From NCBI GenBank assembly GCA_964501365.1, contig CAZCST010000001.1, positions 124,001 through 188,000 of the forward strand: a stretch of DNA of 64,000 nucleotides. Reading direction: 5' to 3'. A program made the translations under genes and the position numbers. Below, one piece after another: positions 27,403-36,332 of this stretch. The stretch is from CAZAMB01 sp964501365 (GTDB lineage Bacteria; Planctomycetota; Phycisphaerae; UBA1845). Position 1 is the stretch's first letter; each line of letters opens with the position of its first letter. The notes below the pieces were generated by a model. The model had not been told where the DNA came from, ran no database searches, and saw nothing but the letters and a program-made list of their open reading frames with translations.

Positions 27403-28691
27403 GAACCTGAATCACGCTTGGATTTGCCTTTTTGCGGACGAAGCAACCGCGCGTCACCCCAATCGGCGTGGTCGGAGGCATCCAGACCCGGACCGTAATC
27501 CACAAGCAATGTAAGCGATTGCACACCCGCGACATCGACAAGAATGTCCCGGGGCGGATCATTGCCTGCCACGACTCCGCTATCGAACAGCGTACGGCCA
27601 TCCCCCAAAATCTGCATCACGACGCTGCCCAAAGGCCTCACCGCGTCATCGATGCCGATCGTGGCGGCGAAGCGGTCGAACTCGCCGTGGATCGCGTATG
27701 CCAATTCGGTGCGGCTGTGAACACCGAGGCCTCGTTCAAAGGTACGTCCGCCCATCGAAATCGGATCGCCAAGGACGTTGCGGTCGGTGTGGATCGGCCA
27801 CGGCGCATGGAGTATCCCCTCGGTTCGCTGTGTTGCGGGCTTCATATCGCTCAGATATTCGACCCGATCGCTGTGAAATTTCATGAGACGGACGCTGGCA
27901 AGCGGAATTTCAACTGACGCGCCAAATGACGTGGCCACGCGCACGGTCGACACGTCGGCGGATGTAAGCGTACCCATGAAACTCGAACCGTCGGTCAGCT
28001 CCACCAACGCCTGCGCGGATTCAGGCCTTGCCGCACCGGCCGCGAAAACGACGGCAAAGAGCTTCTCGTTCTGGAACTTCCGCTGCTCGTTGGCGAATTG
28101 AAATGTCCCGCCGGATTCGCTGAGTGCTTCGAGCCGTCCCTGCAGGACTTTGACATCCGCCCGGTCGCGTGAAATGAGCACATCCTGGCTTGGCGAGCGC
28201 GTCCGCAGCGCTTCGTCGAAAAGTTCATTGGCCCGTTTGTATTGTGTCGGCTCAGCCAGACGAACGCCGGCCATTTCGTTCCAGCCGATTTTTAGGTCAC
28301 CGAGCATGGTGCGGGCATCAAGAGTTTCAGACTGTCCTCCAACAAATTCCCCCAGCAGTTTTCCGCCATCGTGCAGAAAAAATGCCACCGGGCCAAAGGG
28401 AGCGCGAACGTCGTTTGAAAGCTCGATATTGGCGAGGTCGTCAATCAAATTGCTTACGGGACCTTGCGTGGTTTGAATTTCGAAAGTCTTTCCGTCCTTC
28501 GATCCAACCCATTGCCCTGAAAACGTCGTCCCGTCCCACTTAACCATCCGAATCTCAACGCCAAACGCCGGCGCAACCACAGTGAGAACCAAAAGAAAAA
28601 CTACCGCCCCACGAAACGCACTTTTGGAGGCATTTCCCTGCCTGGTCGCCTCGTTGCGGGCCGGCCCTATTTTTTTGACTTTTCTTCCCAT
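27399..28691 (-). CDS. Exported NPCBM-domain protein, first gene of the protease operon
   Basis: A 430-residue secreted protein. The N-terminus is basic, with a signal helix at about 28-44 (AVVFLLVLTVVAPAFG). The middle contains two short SH3-like or beta segments (MVKWDGTTFSGQWVG, VELTDGSSFMGTLTS). The C-terminal 150 residues match the NPCBM/NEW2 fold, a putative carbohydrate-binding module: GGRTFERGLGVHSRTEL, then FAATIGIDD, ILGDGRTLFDSG and LLVDYGPGLDASDHADWGDARL. It is the first gene of the four-gene unit, and its stop overlaps the protease start by ATGA. It might anchor the protease complex to cell-wall or extracellular glycans; that is inference. A 145-base divergent region separates it from the next gene. 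Confidence 0.87.
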   Translation of the reverse strand: MGRKVKKIGPARNEATRQGNASKSAFRGAVVFLLVLTVVAPAFGVEIRMVKWDGTTFSGQWVGSKDGKTFEIQTTQGPVSNLIDDLANIELSNDVRAPFGPVAFFLHDGGKLLGEFVGGQSETLDARTMLGDLKIGWNEMAGVRLAEPTQYKRANELFDEALRTRSPSQDVLISRDRADVKVLQGRLEALSESGGTFQFANEQRKFQNEKLFAVVFAAGAARPESAQALVELTDGSSFMGTLTSADVSTVRVATSFGASVEIPLASVRLMKFHSDRVEYLSDMKPATQRTEGILHAPWPIHTDRNVLGDPISMGGRTFERGLGVHSRTELAYAIHGEFDRFAATIGIDDAVRPLGSVVMQILGDGRTLFDSGVVAGNDPPRDILVDVAGVQSLTLLVDYGPGLDASDHADWGDARLLRPQKGKSKRDSGS

Positions 28692-28850
28692 TTTCGATTA
28701 CCCTATGCGCTGGCGATCGGGGCGGCCAGAGGGGGTGGTCGTCCGTTGCTGTCGTGTTACCCGACGGCACAAGCCCTTGCGGCGTGGTCGCCGCACCAGC
28801 ACCCCGTGAATTCTAATTCATTATAAGCCAAAGAAATGCAAGGTCGAAAA

Positions 28851-30788
28851 ATGAGCAACGATCAAAGCCGGCATGTACTTCTTCTTACGATTGGAATTGT
28901 CGCGGGATGTGCGTCGAGCGCGTCCGCTCAAGGGAAGGCTGCCAATGCCGTAGACACCTTGAGAAATGAGTTTCCCGGCGTGGAAGTCAGAACAGCCGAA
29001 GACGGCTCGGTGACTGTTTTTGGCCGGCGATTGGACGTCGCAGCAACGCGCCAGCAAGCAGCCGCCCTCTTTTTGCGGCAACATGGCGACGTCCTTGGCG
29101 TATCCGCCCCCCAGCTTCAACTTCAGTGGAAAGCAGACCTCGGCTCCGGCAAGGGAACAGTCTTCGCCTATCAGCAGTATTTTGATTTTGGCGCCATTCC
29201 CGTGGAGCATGGCCTTGCGCGACTTCTGGTGAGCGGGCAAGCGGGGCAATATTCCGTAACTTTCGCAGCCGGACACTTGATCGCAGAACGCGGCACTTTT
29301 GCGCCTGATCTGATTGGCGGTGATGCCGCACGGCGAGCCTTACAATCCATGGCTGAATATGCGGGGCTATCTGGCTGGTCCGAGCCGCAGCGCGTCATCT
29401 ATGCAGGCGAACCCGACGCCGCGCAGCGGCAACCGGTGCGGGCGTGGAAAATCTCTGCGGCCAACGATCGCAACAGCGAGCCGAAAGCCTGGACTTTCTT
29501 CGTCAACACGGCAACGGGACGATTGATTTTCGCCCGCGACGAAATTTATCACGGCGCCGCAATCGAAGGACACGTTTCCGGGATGGCCACTCCGGGCGTC
29601 AACCCGGACACGGTCGACAACCCCCCGGTAAGCACTTCACTGCCAGATCTCTTCATCCGCGACCTGCCGGGGAATATTGCCACGACCGATTCCGAAGGGT
29701 TTTACTCGCTCGATGGCGACGGAACGCAGACCACGCTGAGCGCCCTGCTGGCCGGCCCATTTGTGGAAGTGCGCGATTCCCTTACTCCTCCGCCGTTTCT
29801 CACACAACCTGCCAGCCCGCCGGGTCCGGCGGATTTCCTGTTTAACGCGACACCCAATGAAGCCTTTACGGCTCAGGTGAATGCGATGATTCACGCAAAT
29901 GAGACGCACGATTTCTATAAACAATATCAACCAGATTTCAACCTGCTTGATCGCGCGATCACTGCAAATGTCAACATGACTGCCCTGTCGTGCAACGCAT
30001 TCTTCACTCCCGTGGGACTGTCCGTCAATTTCGTCGCGTCGGATGATCAATGTCCGAACTCCGCGTACAGCACTGTGATTAACCACGAATACGGACACTT
30101 TATTGTGAATCAGTTGCGATTGGCCCAGGGAAGTTTTGGTGAAGGATTCGCGGACACCGTTGCCATCATGATGCACGACGATCCGATCGTCGGCGCCGGG
30201 CTTTTCGGCCCCGGCACGTTTGTACGCGATGTCGCCGGCGCGAATCAGCAGTACCCCTGCAACAACGAGAACCACGTGTGCGGCCTGGTGCTCGCCGGGT
30301 CGTGGTGGGACATCAAAATGAATTTGCAGGAAACGCTGGGTGACGCCCCCGGCCTGGAACTGGCCCGCCAGCTATTTACTGATTGGAGCCAGATCACCAC
30401 GGGAGGGCGGCTCAAGAACGCTGCGCATCCCGGCACTCCCATTGAAGTGCTTATCGCGGACGACGACGACGGTGACCTCTCCAACGGAACGCCGCACCTG
30501 GCCGCAATCTGCGATGCCTTCGCGGCTCACAACATCCCTTGCCCGGGCGAAATCGACTGCAATTCGGTCCGTATGCGCGTTTCGTGCCGCCGCGGAACGG
30601 TGTCGGCGTCCATTCGAGCCACGCCCAATACGCTGCTGACGGTCGTGCTTGACGGAACGAATCAGCAGGATGCAACCACCAGCAATTTCGGTCGAGTGTC
30701 CGTGCGTTTTCCGAGCGCGGGATCGGGCCAGCACGAAATTTGCATCGAAGGTTGCGAAGAATCGTGCCGCTCGATCACATGCAATTGA
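28851..30788 (+). CDS. Secreted zinc metallopeptidase (fungalysin/gluzincin-like)
   Basis: A 645-residue exported protease. I use the ATG at 28851, preceded by AAGG; an ATG at 28836 is also in frame. The signal peptide ends near ASSASAQ. An FTP-type propeptide (GVEVRTAEDGSVTVFGRRLDV) and a PepSY-like stretch make up the first 230 residues. The catalytic site is VINHEYGHFIV (HExxH), with the third ligand likely in GFADTVAIM, the gluzincin arrangement of M4/M36 enzymes. The C-terminal 80 residues are Cys-rich (six Cys or more). It probably activates by propeptide removal outside the cell. It diverges from the protease operon. Confidence 0.85.
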   Translation: MSNDQSRHVLLLTIGIVAGCASSASAQGKAANAVDTLRNEFPGVEVRTAEDGSVTVFGRRLDVAATRQQAAALFLRQHGDVLGVSAPQLQLQWKADLGSGKGTVFAYQQYFDFGAIPVEHGLARLLVSGQAGQYSVTFAAGHLIAERGTFAPDLIGGDAARRALQSMAEYAGLSGWSEPQRVIYAGEPDAAQRQPVRAWKISAANDRNSEPKAWTFFVNTATGRLIFARDEIYHGAAIEGHVSGMATPGVNPDTVDNPPVSTSLPDLFIRDLPGNIATTDSEGFYSLDGDGTQTTLSALLAGPFVEVRDSLTPPPFLTQPASPPGPADFLFNATPNEAFTAQVNAMIHANETHDFYKQYQPDFNLLDRAITANVNMTALSCNAFFTPVGLSVNFVASDDQCPNSAYSTVINHEYGHFIVNQLRLAQGSFGEGFADTVAIMMHDDPIVGAGLFGPGTFVRDVAGANQQYPCNNENHVCGLVLAGSWWDIKMNLQETLGDAPGLELARQLFTDWSQITTGGRLKNAAHPGTPIEVLIADDDDGDLSNGTPHLAAICDAFAAHNIPCPGEIDCNSVRMRVSCRRGTVSASIRATPNTLLTVVLDGTNQQDATTSNFGRVSVRFPSAGSGQHEICIEGCEESCRSITCN

Positions 30789-30827
30789 TTGAATGCGGAA
30801 TGGCGAATTGTGAATGAGCAATGCGGG
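30789..30827. repeat. Word repeat over the methyltransferase start
   Basis: TTGAATGCGGAATGGCGAATTG and TGAATGAGCAATGCGGG are variants of one GAATGCGGAA-type word; the start codon at 30814 lies inside. Confidence 0.55.
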
Positions 30828-31638
30828 AATAGGTCAATCAGAGTTTCACGACCATTTCTCACAGCGTGCGGCGGGGTACGCGACGTATCGACCGCATTAC
30901 CCGCAGGCATTGGTCGATTTCCTGTTCCATCTGACTGCCGGGCCGGCTCGACAATCCAAGGCTACAGTATGGGAATCCGGTTGCGGATCAGGCCAGTTAA
31001 CGCACGATCTGGCGGATCGGTTCGACCATGTCATTGCGACGGACGCGAGTGCCGATCAAATCGCCCAGACCAAACCGCATCCACATGTCGAATATCGCAT
31101 CGCACGCGCCGAGGCGAGCGGACTGCCCGACCAAAGTGTCGATCTTGCCGTGGCGGCCCAGGCGGCACACTGGTTCGACCTTGACGCGTACTCTGCAGAA
31201 GTCCGTCGCGTTGTGCGAGGCGGCGGGCTTGTCGCGCTCATCGTCTATGGCATCCATATCACCGACGATGCGAAGATCGATCCGATCGTAAAGCGATTCT
31301 ATCACGAAGCGCTCAGTGCGTTCTGGCCGCCGCAGCGGAGATTTGTCGAGGAACAATATCGCACGATCCCGTTTCCGTTTGACGAAGTTTCCTCGCCGAT
31401 GTTCGAAATGCGGGCGGAATGGAATCTTTCCGAAATGCTTGGGTATGTGGAGACCTGGTCGGCCGTCGGCGCACTGGCGAAGGCAAAGGGTCGCGCACCC
31501 ATCGAAATGTTTCGCGATGAAGTGTCAGCAGCTTGGGGAGGCGCCCATTCGCGGCGAGTCATCCGCTGGCCGCTGTCCATGCGACTGGGCCGCGTCGGAC
31601 GCCGTCATACTGAGCGCTGCGAAGAATCTCGTCCATGA
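30814..31638 (+). CDS. Class I SAM-dependent methyltransferase
   Basis: A 274-residue methyltransferase of the Methyltransf_11/UbiE-like group. N-terminal FSQRAAGYATYRPHYP is typical of the subgroup. Motif I is WESGCGSGQLT (about residues 50-60), the acidic motif II residue is in ATDASADQ, and SVDLAVAAQAAHWFD is the post-II segment. The first residues are encoded within a word repeat. The last 14 codons or so (after RRVIRWPLSMRLGRV) come from another dispersed repeat, so the original C-terminus may have been replaced when that repeat arrived. No partner gene points to the substrate. It follows the metallopeptidase gene by 25 bases. Confidence 0.85.
   Translation: MSNAGIGQSEFHDHFSQRAAGYATYRPHYPQALVDFLFHLTAGPARQSKATVWESGCGSGQLTHDLADRFDHVIATDASADQIAQTKPHPHVEYRIARAEASGLPDQSVDLAVAAQAAHWFDLDAYSAEVRRVVRGGGLVALIVYGIHITDDAKIDPIVKRFYHEALSAFWPPQRRFVEEQYRTIPFPFDEVSSPMFEMRAEWNLSEMLGYVETWSAVGALAKAKGRAPIEMFRDEVSAAWGGAHSRRVIRWPLSMRLGRVGRRHTERCEESRP
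31603..31632. repeat. Dispersed repeat, copy 1 (CGTCATACTGAGCG type)
   Basis: CGTCATACTGAGCGCTGCGAAGAATCTC covers the end of the methyltransferase gene and shares its first 14 bases with 39833-39846; an AGGATCAC-like tail occurs downstream of both. Confidence 0.7.
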
Positions 31639-31708
31639 AATCAAGCCAGATCCGTCGCTTCGCACAGGATCACGCGCCAATGCATTATCACAAAACTCAA
31701 GAACACCT

Positions 31709-32665
31709 TTACCGTTTGTGCATCTCGGCGTTTCGCACTCCCATCGCCTCAACCAGAATGTCTTCCAGGCTGAAACGGTGAGGCGTTACGGATTCGATGA
31801 TGACGCCGGATGTCCGGAGCAAGTCGATCACTTCGTTGACCTGCGAGAGATTGTGGCCGGGGATGGTGACGGAATTCCCTTCCATTGCCGCTCCGGCAGA
31901 TCGAAGTTTTTCCGCCAGCCCCTGGACGCTCCCTGCGATCCCTATCTTGTAGTCCACCGTGTGCTGCGTAAGCTCACGCAGCGTGCCCTGCCGGGCGACC
32001 AGTCCGTCCACCAGAATCGCCACGCGGTCACAGACCATTTCAAGCTCGCTCAGCAGGTGCGAGTTCAGGAAAACCGTCTTCCCCTCGCGGCGAAGCTGAA
32101 TCAGTAATTCGCGCACGTCACGCCTGCCTACCGGGTCCAGTCCGTCAGTGGGCTCGTCGAGTACAATCATGTCGGGATCGTTCATCAGGGCCTGGGCAAT
32201 ACCCAGGCGTTGCGACGTGCCCTTGGAATACTTGTCGATGCGCATCTTGCCCGCCGACGCCAGACCAAGCCCGTCAAGAAGCTTGCAGGCACGCTCGCGG
32301 CGAACGTTGCGCGGGACTCTCGCCAATGCGGCGTAATAATCGAGGAGTTGCATCCCCGTGAGATAGCCGGGAAAACGGTGGTTTTCGGGGAGATATCCAA
32401 TTTTTGCGAGTTTTCCCCGGTGCCCCAGCGGCCGCCCCAGGATCGTGCCGAGAGCCTTGGTGGGCCGCACCACCGTCATCATGATTTTGACCAGCGTCGT
32501 CTTGCCTGCGCCATTGGGACCCAGCAGGCCAAAGATTTCGCCGCGCCCGACTTGAATATTGACGCCGCGAAGGGCCTGAACCGAGCGGCCATAATTCTTG
32601 CGCACGTCGATCAGATCGACGCCCCAATTGGTCATTTCGGTAAGTGCGGGTGAGTGAACCATCAT
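31709..32665 (-). CDS. ABC transporter ATP-binding protein, no permease nearby
   Basis: A 318-residue ABC ATPase. Walker A is GPNGAGKTT, the signature is YSKGTSQRLG (Lys-Gly-Thr instead of Ser-Gly-Gly, as in some ABC-2 and gliding-type ATPases), Walker B is MIVLDEPTDGLD and the switch His is in NSHLLSE. A C-terminal domain of about 100 residues follows. I start at the ATG at 32665; the open frame upstream to 32704 lies in a word repeat. An ATG at 32635 is possible, and no clear ribosome site separates the two. No permease gene adjoins, so its partner is encoded elsewhere. It lies downstream of miaA on the same strand. Confidence 0.88.
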   Translation of the reverse strand: MMVHSPALTEMTNWGVDLIDVRKNYGRSVQALRGVNIQVGRGEIFGLLGPNGAGKTTLVKIMMTVVRPTKALGTILGRPLGHRGKLAKIGYLPENHRFPGYLTGMQLLDYYAALARVPRNVRRERACKLLDGLGLASAGKMRIDKYSKGTSQRLGIAQALMNDPDMIVLDEPTDGLDPVGRRDVRELLIQLRREGKTVFLNSHLLSELEMVCDRVAILVDGLVARQGTLRELTQHTVDYKIGIAGSVQGLAEKLRSAGAAMEGNSVTIPGHNLSQVNEVIDLLRTSGVIIESVTPHRFSLEDILVEAMGVRNAEMHKR

Positions 32666-32677
32666 CTTGGCGCTCTG

Positions 32678-32722
32678 AAAATCACCACAGTACCATATCA
32701 CCAAACAGCCACATCATCACGT
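32678..32722. repeat. Word repeat between miaA and the ABC ATPase
   Basis: AAAATCACCACAG, TACCATATCACCAAACA and GCCACATCATCAC, close in wording to the copy at 10551-10590. Confidence 0.65.
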
Positions 32723-32724
32723 CG

Positions 32725-33708
32725 CTACGCAAACCGGTCCATCAAGGAATCGGCGACAGACATTGCGGTTGACTCCGGCGTCACGTCGATCCACTCGATG
32801 GTGCGGAATCTGCGAAACCACGTGCGCTGGGCCTTGGCCAGTTGCCGCGTGTTAATCTTGATTGATTCCACCGCGTGGTCGAAGTCCAGCCCGCCTTGCA
32901 CGTGCTCGATCAGTTCAGCATACCCCACGGCCTGCCGCGCGGCCGTGCTTAAGGGTCGGTTCAGGTTCAGTAGTGATCTGACTTCTTCGACAAGGCCGCG
33001 ATCCATCATCCGCAGCACGCGTTCCTTGATTCGCAGATGCAAATCCTCCTTCGACCAGCGCAGCCCAATGAACTGACCATCGTACCGGGGCCTCTGGCGG
33101 TCCCACTGTTCCTGCAGTGCGCTGATGGGTTTTCCAGTCAGTTCAAACACTTCGAGGGCGCGGACAAGTCGGCGCAGGTCATTACGATGGATTCGATCCG
33201 CGGCTACGGGGTCGGCCTGCCGAAGCCGTTCGTGCAGCGCCGGCGTTCCCTGCTCCTGCGCCAGCGCCTGCAATCGCTCACGAACCTGCGGGTCGGCGCC
33301 CGGACCTTCGAAAAGACCCTCGCTGAGGGCCTTGATGTACAGCGGCGTTCCGCCGACGACAAGGATCGGCTTTCCACGCGAGTGAATGTCCGCGATAGCC
33401 TGGTCGGCAAGGGCCACGTATTGAGCGACGGAAAAATCCTCCCACGGGTCCACAACGTCCACCAGGTGATGCGGGATTTCGGCTCGGATCGCAGCGGAAG
33501 GCTTGGCCGTCCCGATGTCCATGCCGCGATAGACTTTCATCGAGTCGATGCTGATGATTTCGCCCCCCAGCCGCCGGGCCAACTCGACGCCGAGGCTCGA
33601 TTTGCCGGAGGCGGTGCAGCCGACGATGAAATTCAAACGAGGCGACACCGCAATGGAATGACTGGAAGGCTCATGAACATTGCAAAAGCTGCGCATCTTC
33701 GGATACAT
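32725..33708 (-). CDS. miaA: tRNA dimethylallyltransferase
   Basis: A 327-residue enzyme that transfers the dimethylallyl group to A37 of tRNAs reading UNN codons, the first step to ms2i6A. The P-loop is GCTASGKS at 30-37 (usual GPTASGKS). Further family marks are DSMKVYRGMDIGTAKP, PHHLVDVVDPWEDFSV, VGGTPLYIKAL and RNDLRRLVRALEVFE, and the tRNA-contacting AVGYAEL and INTRQLAKAQRTWFRR. Length is typical. Met1 at 33708 and Met5 are both possible starts. The adjacent ABC ATPase does not suggest a functional link. Confidence 0.95.
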   Translation of the reverse strand: MYPKMRSFCNVHEPSSHSIAVSPRLNFIVGCTASGKSSLGVELARRLGGEIISIDSMKVYRGMDIGTAKPSAAIRAEIPHHLVDVVDPWEDFSVAQYVALADQAIADIHSRGKPILVVGGTPLYIKALSEGLFEGPGADPQVRERLQALAQEQGTPALHERLRQADPVAADRIHRNDLRRLVRALEVFELTGKPISALQEQWDRQRPRYDGQFIGLRWSKEDLHLRIKERVLRMMDRGLVEEVRSLLNLNRPLSTAARQAVGYAELIEHVQGGLDFDHAVESIKINTRQLAKAQRTWFRRFRTIEWIDVTPESTAMSVADSLMDRFA

Positions 33709-33969
33709 TATCGCTTCGCATCATTTGATTAAACACCACGGTATCTGCATGAGCCGCCAAAGGAAACTCCGATTCATGTTCTTTTTCTCCTTGCTCGCGG
33801 GCGCTGCATGCATGATTGGGAGGCCTATTTCTCGGCAGGTATTACGAAAATGCCCCCGGCGCTATCAGCACTTGCGCTCTGCTCGGAATTCTCCACTTTG
33901 TGGTGGACGCGGGGGCAGGATTCGCCGCGTTTTGTGTTCGCAAAGATTGCGATGACGAGATTGAATGAC

Positions 33970-34089
33970 CTAATCGGTCAAACCGCGGCGAATTCTCTCC
34001 AGGGCGGGCAGGTCGTTTTTCAGGGCGGTTGACGGTCCCTCATGTCCGCTAACTGGCGCTCTGAACACCACCACGCCGGGCAGGAACAC
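33970..34089 (-). CDS. Possible 39-residue ORF with GTG start
   Basis: A short frame ending TALKNDLPALERIRRGLTD, which reads like a genuine helical protein end. The only usable start is the GTG at 34089 with GGTGGG about 11 bases upstream. It is in the same frame as the 65-residue ORF just upstream, separated by TGA TAG, so it may instead be the cut-off C-terminus of a longer ancestor. The 261 bases between it and miaA show no convincing gene. Confidence 0.3.
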   Translation of the reverse strand: MFLPGVVVFRAPVSGHEGPSTALKNDLPALERIRRGLTD

Positions 34090-34113
34090 CGCTGCGTAAA
34101 TCCCACCGGCCTA

Positions 34114-34311
34114 TCAGGACGCTTGCTCGCATGGAATGAGCTTTGCCAGCGGGACCCCCATGAATTTCTCGCCCGTAGCGACGTCTGACACGTCGGCGAC
34201 GGCTGCGCGAAAGTTCTCGCCGCCAAATCCCTCAATATAGTTCTTGGTGATTCGAACAGTGTGGACAATGCCCGCATCATCCGTCATTTCGAATTGCGGT
34301 TCGGTCGACAT
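34114..34311 (-). CDS. Small acidic hypothetical protein
   Basis: A 65-residue soluble protein (MSTEPQFEMTDDAGIV to PLAKLIPCEQAS) with no signal peptide or known motif. Balanced composition and an internally plausible beta-rich pattern (GIVHTVRITKNYIEGFGGENF) make it look coding, but only GAG near the ATG could serve as ribosome site. It ends in a double stop, TGA TAG, with the reading frame continuing beyond it as another plausible segment. Function unknown. Confidence 0.5.
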   Translation of the reverse strand: MSTEPQFEMTDDAGIVHTVRITKNYIEGFGGENFRAAVADVSDVATGEKFMGVPLAKLIPCEQAS

Positions 34312-34658
34312 AGTCTCGATATGTATTCCAAAAAGCCCGGGCAGGAGTCCTTAAGCCGCTCCCGACCGGGCCGAAGGGAATGAAGGCATTTCCCTCGTGT
34401 CATTGAGATGAACACCGCCTCGCGACCAAGCGCGCGCAATTTGATGTAACAACCCAAAAAAATTCGGTAAGGAGGTCAGATTCATCGGGCCTGGCCACAA
34501 ATCTCTACGATTTGACGGACAAAACCAGCGGCGTTGGCCCCGGATGCGTAATATCGGTGCAAATGAGTTGGCGGGTTCCGCCGCCGTTCGGGCCGCTGCC
34601 GTTCCGCCGGCGGCCCACACACGTTGCCGACGGATCGATTTGATACAATCCCCGCATC
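34312..34658. other. Gene-free stretch before the TRIC-like gene
   Basis: No reading frame here looks coding. It must contain the promoters of the diverging small ORF and channel gene, but I see no clear boxes. Confidence 0.5.
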
Positions 34659-35312
34659 ATGACCTGGAATGAGTCACTAACACTCGCCATTGAGTTGGCA
34701 GGCACGCTGGTATTCGCGCTCAGCGGAGCCACCGCCGGAGTACGCAGGCAGCTGGACCTCTTTGGCGTGCTGGTGCTTTCGTTTGCGGCCGCCAGCTTCG
34801 GTGGAATCATCCGCGATCTACTCATCGGAGCCGTGCCACCTGCGTCTCTTCAAGATTGGAGATACCTGGCCGTGTCGGTGGCGGCCGGCATCATCACGTT
34901 CTACTGGTATCCCGTCATTAATCGTTTGAACAGCCCGGTCCTGCTTTTTGACGCCGCCGGGCTCGCGCTTTTCGCAGTGTCCGGGGCCCAGAAAGCGCTT
35001 TCATTTGGCCTCAATCCAGTGATGGCCGCGCTGCTGGGAATGGTCACCGGGATCGGCGGGGGGATCGTCCGCGATATTCTGCTGGCGCAGGTGCCTGCGG
35101 TACTGCGTTCGGAGCTCTATGCCATTGCCGCGCTGGCCGGTGCAGGGATGGTGGTTACAGGTAGTGTTCTGGGATTCCCTTCAACTGCGGCGACCGTCTC
35201 AGGCATCGCCGTTTGTTTTGTCCTTCGCTTGATGGCGATCCAATATGGCTGGCGTTTGCCAGTGGCATTTCATTGTGAACCGACGAACGTCGATTCGCCC
35301 CGAAAAGAATAA
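34659..35312 (+). CDS. TRIC-like cation channel family membrane protein (UPF0126)
   Basis: A 217-residue membrane protein of the YicG/YadS (UPF0126) family, now grouped with trimeric intracellular cation channels. Seven hydrophobic segments form two homologous halves, each with a Gly-rich signature: FGGIIRDLLIG at about 47-57 and GIGGGIVRDILLAQVP at about 131-146. The RD pairs belong to the conserved pore region in the family. Length is typical; the last 20 residues are polar. It appears monocistronic. Confidence 0.92.
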   Translation: MTWNESLTLAIELAGTLVFALSGATAGVRRQLDLFGVLVLSFAAASFGGIIRDLLIGAVPPASLQDWRYLAVSVAAGIITFYWYPVINRLNSPVLLFDAAGLALFAVSGAQKALSFGLNPVMAALLGMVTGIGGGIVRDILLAQVPAVLRSELYAIAALAGAGMVVTGSVLGFPSTAATVSGIAVCFVLRLMAIQYGWRLPVAFHCEPTNVDSPRKE

Positions 35313-35452
35313 GTCGCGGGCCGATCAGAATTTGTGAAATATGCTGGATGAGGCGCACCGCGTGTAGCGTCGCAATGGACGCACTGAATTTGCAGCTATT
35401 GTCGACGCACGGCGGCAGTGTCTCTGACGCGATTGTGTATGCACACGATTCC

Positions 35453-35890
35453 TTATTGCTCCGTCACTTTGATTGTGTAGGTGGATGCGGTCGTGCCACC
35501 CTCGGAGTAGCTTAACGTGTAGGACTGCTCGGTCGGCGTAAAGGACACAGTCGCGCTGTTGGCAACGTCTGAGGAACTTCGAAACGGACCGCTTCCGTTT
35601 GCCCCGACAATGGAAATCACCGGGCGGCTTCCCGGATCGTTCCCGCTAACTGTCGCAAACACGGTGGATTCCTCGCTTGGCGTTGCGATAAAGAAAATGA
35701 CTCCCGATGCACTGGAGCTCGTTCGTGACACGAGAGTCCGTGGGACACCTGTCCCGCCCCCGCCGCCTCCCCCACCTCCGTCGAACACCGGGATGCAGCC
35801 GATTGCCGCAGTCGTTATCACCGCTAACGAGAACAAGCACGTTGCCCGAAAGCCTGAGAAAGATACACCGTACCGCCGGAAAGCAATCAT
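35453..35890 (-). CDS. Putative lipoprotein with polyglycine linker
   Basis: A 145-residue exported protein. I use the ATG at 35890, which has GGAG 9-13 bases upstream. A signal helix (CLFSLAVITTAAIGC) ends in a lipobox-like AIGC; the Cys would be lipidated and is followed by PVF and a run of nine glycines. The mature part is Ser/Thr-rich and beta-like (TVSFTPTEQSYTLSYSEGG), similar in character to Ig-like or calx-type beta-sandwich domains, but I cannot name it. It is likely held in the outer or cytoplasmic membrane. No operon partner is visible. Confidence 0.7.
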   Translation of the reverse strand: MIAFRRYGVSFSGFRATCLFSLAVITTAAIGCIPVFDGGGGGGGGGTGVPRTLVSRTSSSASGVIFFIATPSEESTVFATVSGNDPGSRPVISIVGANGSGPFRSSSDVANSATVSFTPTEQSYTLSYSEGGTTASTYTIKVTEQ

Positions 35891-36258
35891 TGGTGGAACT
35901 CCACTCCAAAATTTCGCATTTTGCGACGCGAATGCCAATCAGCACCCAGTCGCCTTTTCCCATGAATCTGATGAGGCTAACGCGTATCTCATGGATGGTC
36001 CATGACAACAGGATGGATTCTGGTTCATCAGCATTCGAGCGACGCCTTTCGGCACTTTTTTCTTGGAACGAGACAGGAGCGTGCGATGGGCGTTAGGGCC
36101 TTCTTGCCTGCGAAGCACCGCCAACCACCTTAGACACCTCGAAGCAGTCCCGAAACGGTCACGAATCACTTCGGTGATAGGTTTACGATCTCAGAAGCAT
36201 CCGCTTCGTCACGTTCATGATCAAGCGTAAATTACGCTTTTAGCGATGTTTGCGACAT
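35891..36258. other. Gene-free stretch beside tRNA-Asp
   Basis: It holds the promoter side of the lipoprotein gene and the 3' flank of the tRNA gene. I see no convincing ORF, repeat or terminator. Confidence 0.5.
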
Positions 36259-36332
36259 CGAGGCCGACGGGATTCGAACCCGCAACCACCGGCGTGACAA
36301 GCCGGTACTCTAACCAATTGAGCTACGGCCCC
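36259..36332 (-). tRNA. tRNA-Asp (GTC)
   Basis: A 74-base cloverleaf on the minus strand. The acceptor arm GGGGCCG pairs with CGGCCTC, the D-arm contains AGCTCAATTGGTTAGAG, the anticodon stem CCGGC/GCCGG flanks the loop TTGTCAC (anticodon GTC), and the T-arm GCGGGTTCGAATCCCGT has the standard TTCGAAT loop. The discriminator base is G, as expected for aspartate. CCA is not encoded. Confidence 0.95.

Noticed and set aside
33680..34032. Secreted small protein made by joining two plus-strand frames after miaA
   Set aside because: It needs a frameshift with no slippery site, and the second part has no protein-like pattern; the minus strand reads better here.
35745..35775. Poly-GGN microsatellite as an independent repeat
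   Set aside because: It encodes the Gly9 linker of the lipoprotein and is explained by that.
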